The notes under the pieces are model-generated. The model had not been told where the DNA came from. It did not search any database and was given only the letters and a program-made list of their open reading frames with translations. A DNA stretch of 7,623 bases from assembly GCA_945872805.1 (NCBI GenBank), contig CAMCBE010000091.1, positions 1 to 7,623 on the forward strand. Direction: 5' to 3'. Of this stretch, positions 5,246 to 7,623 are shown piece after piece. Source of the DNA: Chitinophaga pinensis. GTDB lineage: Bacteria > Bacteroidota > Bacteroidia > Chitinophagales > Chitinophagaceae. Position numbers and translations under genes: made by a program. How positions within the stretch are numbered: position 1 is the stretch's first letter; the number at the start of each line of letters is the position of its first letter.

Positions 5246-7006
5246 TCAGCGTTTATCGTTCAGTTTTCTTTCATGTGCAACTTCATCATACCATATGGCG
5301 GTTTCATTGTTATTGAAATGTTGCCGAATATAGGTTAATACAGATGCAACGTCTACATCCGATAAGAAGTTGTGAGGGGGCATTAAATTATTATATAGTT
5401 TACCATTAACGGTAATGGGCTTTTGTATGCCATTTAGAACGATATTGATCAATCTCTTTCTATCGGTAAGAACATATTCAGATCCTTCTAGAGGAGGGAA
5501 TCGTTGTCCATCACCTTTTCCATCTTTTGCATGACATGCTACACAGTATTTTGTGTAAACAAGTTCACCACCTTCTGCATTGCCTTTTTCAAGTTTGTCG
5601 GCAACTTCGTCTGGCGTTTTAATATGGGCGCTCGTTTTTCTTTTTTCAATCACAGCTAATTGTTCTTTGCCGAATGTTGATTTATCGCCTTTAAACATGA
5701 TACGCCATAGTTTTCCTTTTCGAGAATCCGTAATGTATAATGACCCATCAGGTCCTTCTGCAAGTCCCATTGGACGGCCTTTTGCATCAGATGTACTTAC
5801 GATGGTATCCATGCCCGAAAATCCATCTGCAAAAACTTCCCAAGGTCCAGAAGGTTTTCCGTCTTTGAATGGAACGAATCCTACGAAATAACCTGACTGA
5901 GAGTAGGGTGCCCGAATAGTTGATCCATGAAATGCTATAAAAGCGCCATGCTTATAGTGCTCTGGAAATTGACTGCCTTGATAAAATAAGATATCATTAG
6001 GTGCCCAATGGCCAGGAAACCCGACAAGGGGTTGTTCATATTCTTTTCCTTTCCCTTCTTTTTTACCATCACCACCGTATTCCGGATTTAGCAATTTTTT
6101 TCCTTGCATGTTATCAAAGTAGTAGTATGGCCATCCTGCATCTGATCCTTCTTTAATTCGTAAAAATTCTTCAGATGGAAGCATGGCGCTTTGCCAGCGG
6201 GTATATTTTTCTGGCCAAGTGCGTTGAAAGTCATCTCTTCCGTGTTGAACGACATATAAATTATTATCATTTGGGTTCCATGTGATGGCTACAGCACTTC
6301 TTATTCCTGTTGCGTATCGAGTTCCGTCTTTAATGGTTTGGTTTTGTTTGTTCGGATTAAACTTCCAAATTCCTGCATGAAGTTCTAATTGTGGACAGGG
6401 ATCTTGTCCGGGTGAATTTGGTATTCTATCTAGAACTTGACAAACGTCAGTAGGAGATCCATAAGGGACGTACATATTTCCTTTGTTGTCGAATGCCACC
6501 GGCTTTGCTGTATGGCTAAATCCATATGGATCATGCATGATGTCGTCTGTAAGAATTAATTCTACTGCTGTATCGGGTAGTAACTGTCCAGACTTCAGTT
6601 TTGATCGAAAAATTTGATTCGTTGAGCTATAGTATATATATCCATTGTTAATCCGCATTGCTGTTCCATAGCCCATGGTATCTGCGTAGAAACCAAATCG
6701 TTCAATGACATCTGCTTTACCATCATTGTTTTCGTCTCTTAGTGCAATGTTGCTTCCGTTAGGGTAGGAGGCCCTGAGCTTAACATATACATCACCATTG
6801 TCGTTTACGGCAATATGCCTTGCTGCACCTAGGCTATCAGCCACGACAACTTCTTGGAAATCTCCTGGGAGGTATAACCCTCCATTATCAGCATCTCCCG
6901 GTGGCAAACCTTTGTTGTTACATTGTGTAAATGTCAAAATAAATACAGCATAGCATACCGATTTTACAATTGCTTGCCATTTTTTTTGAAATGCGAAAGA
7001 GGACAT
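5246..7006 (-). CDS. Sorbosone-dehydrogenase-like PQQ beta-propeller fused to cytochrome c
   Basis: A 586-residue envelope dehydrogenase, probably oxidising a sugar or sugar aldehyde with PQQ and passing electrons to its own heme. Residues 1-28 are a signal peptide ending in LTFTQC29. If C29 is lipidated the lipobox is unusual, with Gln at -1. Residues about 45-440 form a soluble-glucose/sorbosone-dehydrogenase-type propeller: H165 (GFSHTAKPVAFDNKGNMYV) is placed like the catalytic His, R236 lies in YATGIRSA, and the propeller closes with RPMGLAEGPDGSLYITDS. A charged linker (about 445-475) joins a class I cytochrome c domain (about 476-568) with C488-V-A-C491-H492 binding heme and M542 (LMPPHNF) as probable axial ligand. 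It follows the Tat-type Rid gene by 57 bases, so the two are probably co-transcribed, and the terminator at 5182-5207 ends the unit. PQQ synthesis genes are not in the window; substrate unknown. The fold and fusion are clear. Confidence 0.9.
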   Translation of the reverse strand: MSSFAFQKKWQAIVKSVCYAVFILTFTQCNNKGLPPGDADNGGLYLPGDFQEVVVADSLGAARHIAVNDNGDVYVKLRASYPNGSNIALRDENNDGKADVIERFGFYADTMGYGTAMRINNGYIYYSSTNQIFRSKLKSGQLLPDTAVELILTDDIMHDPYGFSHTAKPVAFDNKGNMYVPYGSPTDVCQVLDRIPNSPGQDPCPQLELHAGIWKFNPNKQNQTIKDGTRYATGIRSAVAITWNPNDNNLYVVQHGRDDFQRTWPEKYTRWQSAMLPSEEFLRIKEGSDAGWPYYYFDNMQGKKLLNPEYGGDGKKEGKGKEYEQPLVGFPGHWAPNDILFYQGSQFPEHYKHGAFIAFHGSTIRAPYSQSGYFVGFVPFKDGKPSGPWEVFADGFSGMDTIVSTSDAKGRPMGLAEGPDGSLYITDSRKGKLWRIMFKGDKSTFGKEQLAVIEKRKTSAHIKTPDEVADKLEKGNAEGGELVYTKYCVACHAKDGKGDGQRFPPLEGSEYVLTDRKRLINIVLNGIQKPITVNGKLYNNLMPPHNFLSDVDVASVLTYIRQHFNNNETAIWYDEVAHERKLNDKR

Positions 7007-7019
7007 AGAAAATATTTAT

Positions 7020-7052
7020 TTAGAATGATTAATCAGAAGTTGATGATTCTAA
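7020..7052 (-). repeat. Imperfect inverted repeat between Rid and dehydrogenase genes
   Basis: TTAGAAT (7020-7026) and ATTCTAA (7046-7052) form a 7-bp AT-rich stem in the 57-base gap between the two genes. On the coding strand a C-C mismatch follows, with only partial inner pairing. No T-run follows, so it is not a terminator. It may be a weak mRNA structure or chance in AT-rich DNA. Confidence 0.3.
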
Positions 7053-7063
7053 TCAAGAGAACT

Positions 7064-7525
7064 TTATACAAACGCTATGCAATCCATTTCTACTAGTGAA
7101 TCACCTGGCACGCCTCCTTTGGCAACAGCCACAGTAGATCGAACAGGAGGTTTATTTCCGAATCTGCCTTTGAATACTTCATTCATGCCTTGGTAGTCTT
7201 TGATGTCATTCAGGTATACCGTAACTTTTAATACTTTCTCCATAGAGGAGCCTGCACTAATCAATTCTTTCTCTAATTCCTTTAGTACATGGTCGGTATG
7301 TGCTTTTATGTCGCCTTCAAAATGAGCGCCTTTACCAGCGATATAGACCATCCCCTTAAATTTTGTATGGCCTGAAAAAAGAGGAACATCATCTTGGTTA
7401 ACGATATTATGGGCTGTCTTTTCTTCACTTGAATTTATGTTAGCTTTTGCCGCTAATCCAAGTCCAGTTATTGCAACTAGTGAGCCAAATAATTTTTTGA
7501 TTGTTGATCTACGTTTTTCTTGCAT
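7064..7525 (-). CDS. Rid-family protein with twin-arginine-like leader
   Basis: A 153-residue Rid (YjgF/YER057c/UK114) protein, an imine/enamine hydrolase or small-molecule-binding relative. The leader MQEKRRSTIKKLFGSL, then hydrophobic VAITGLGLAAKA, resembles a Tat signal; the RRxTIK match is weaker than in the PLP enzyme, and a Sec route or membrane anchoring is possible. The mature domain (about 45-153) shows the short classical Rid pattern: LFSGHTKFKGMVYIAG, a helix with VLKELEKELISAGSSMEKVLKVTVYL, MNEVF, and PPVRSTVAV with R129 at the substrate-carboxylate Arg position, then GDSLVEMDCIA with E146 at the conserved acidic position. It belongs to a different Rid subgroup from the 177-residue protein in the next operon. 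It starts 45 bases after an upstream gene and sits 57 bases before the PQQ dehydrogenase gene, probably in one operon. What imine it would meet there is unknown. Start ATG at 7525 preserves the full leader. Confidence 0.88.
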   Translation of the reverse strand: MQEKRRSTIKKLFGSLVAITGLGLAAKANINSSEEKTAHNIVNQDDVPLFSGHTKFKGMVYIAGKGAHFEGDIKAHTDHVLKELEKELISAGSSMEKVLKVTVYLNDIKDYQGMNEVFKGRFGNKPPVRSTVAVAKGGVPGDSLVEMDCIAFV

Positions 7526-7570
7526 GGTATTTACTTTTATTGTTATAGAATTTAAATCAGGTTTTGAGAT

Positions 7571-7623
7571 TTATTTGTTTCCTTTCATTTTCCATTCTCT
7601 TCCAGGCTTGTCAACTTGAAACG
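7571..7623 (-). CDS. C-terminal tail of an upstream gene (partial, unidentified)
   Basis: Only the last 16 codons and a TAA stop (7571-7573) lie in the window, reading FQVDKPGREWKMKGNK. The peptide looks like a natural hydrophilic protein end, and its stop lies 45 bases before the Rid start, consistent with operon membership. A second open frame, ending in TGA at 7585 (RFKLTSLEENGK), cannot be excluded. The product cannot be identified from so little sequence. Confidence 0.45.
   Translation of the reverse strand, partial: FQVDKPGREWKMKGNK

Noticed and set aside
5580..5891. Plus-strand open frame of 103 codons
   Set aside because: Antisense shadow of the dehydrogenase gene.
6088..6270. Minus-strand open frame of 60 codons
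   Set aside because: Out-of-frame shadow within the dehydrogenase gene, which is continuous across it.
7437..7619. Plus-strand open frame of 60 codons
   Set aside because: Runs antisense across the Rid leader and intergenic DNA; hydrophobic composition reflects reversed AT-rich sequence.

Overview
The window is an AT-rich stretch whose genes all lie on the minus strand, so it reads from right to left. The likely host is a member of the Bacteroidota. Three predicted secreted proteins have Sec signal peptides with Gln right after the Ala of the predicted cleavage site (the 'Q-rule' known for Bacteroidota), Shine-Dalgarno sequences are weak or absent, and the family mix (exported SelA-like PLP enzyme, COG3964 amidohydrolases, Rid proteins, sorbosone-dehydrogenase-like propeller fused to cytochrome c) fits that phylum. 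No 16S rRNA or other marker is present, so genus cannot be named.

Layout, in order of transcription. (1) Right edge: the last 16 codons of an unidentified gene (7571-7623), then a Rid-family protein with a twin-arginine-like leader (7064-7525), then a PQQ-type sugar-aldehyde dehydrogenase with a C-terminal cytochrome c domain (5246-7006). A clear intrinsic terminator (5182-5207) closes this unit. (2) A 233-base regulatory gap (4949-5181), the likely promoter region, followed by a second unit: a Sec-exported Rid protein starting at TTG (4415-4948), a Tat-exported SelA/DgaE-like PLP enzyme with an extra C-terminal beta domain (2666-4300), and two tandem paralogous secreted amidohydrolases (1270-2568 and 1-1273). 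The paralogues are joined by a 4-base ATGA stop/start overlap, and the second is cut by the window edge a few residues before its expected end. A perfect 19-bp hairpin (2591-2632) lies between the PLP enzyme gene and the first amidohydrolase gene.

How they may work together (inference). COG3964 amidohydrolases remove acyl groups from N-acyl amino acids or related esters. DgaE-like PLP enzymes eliminate ammonia from amino (sugar) acids and release enamine/imine intermediates. Rid proteins hydrolyse such imines to keto acids. The second unit therefore looks like a complete deacylation - ammonia elimination - imine hydrolysis route for an N-acylated (possibly D-configured) amino acid or amino sugar acid. 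The unusual point is that every complete gene product has a predicted export signal, so the route would run in the periplasm or at the envelope. The neighbouring PQQ dehydrogenase-cytochrome fusion would oxidise a sugar or aldehyde in the same compartment. No RNA genes, CRISPR arrays, insertion sequences or attachment sites were seen, and no stretch over 300 bases lacks a gene.
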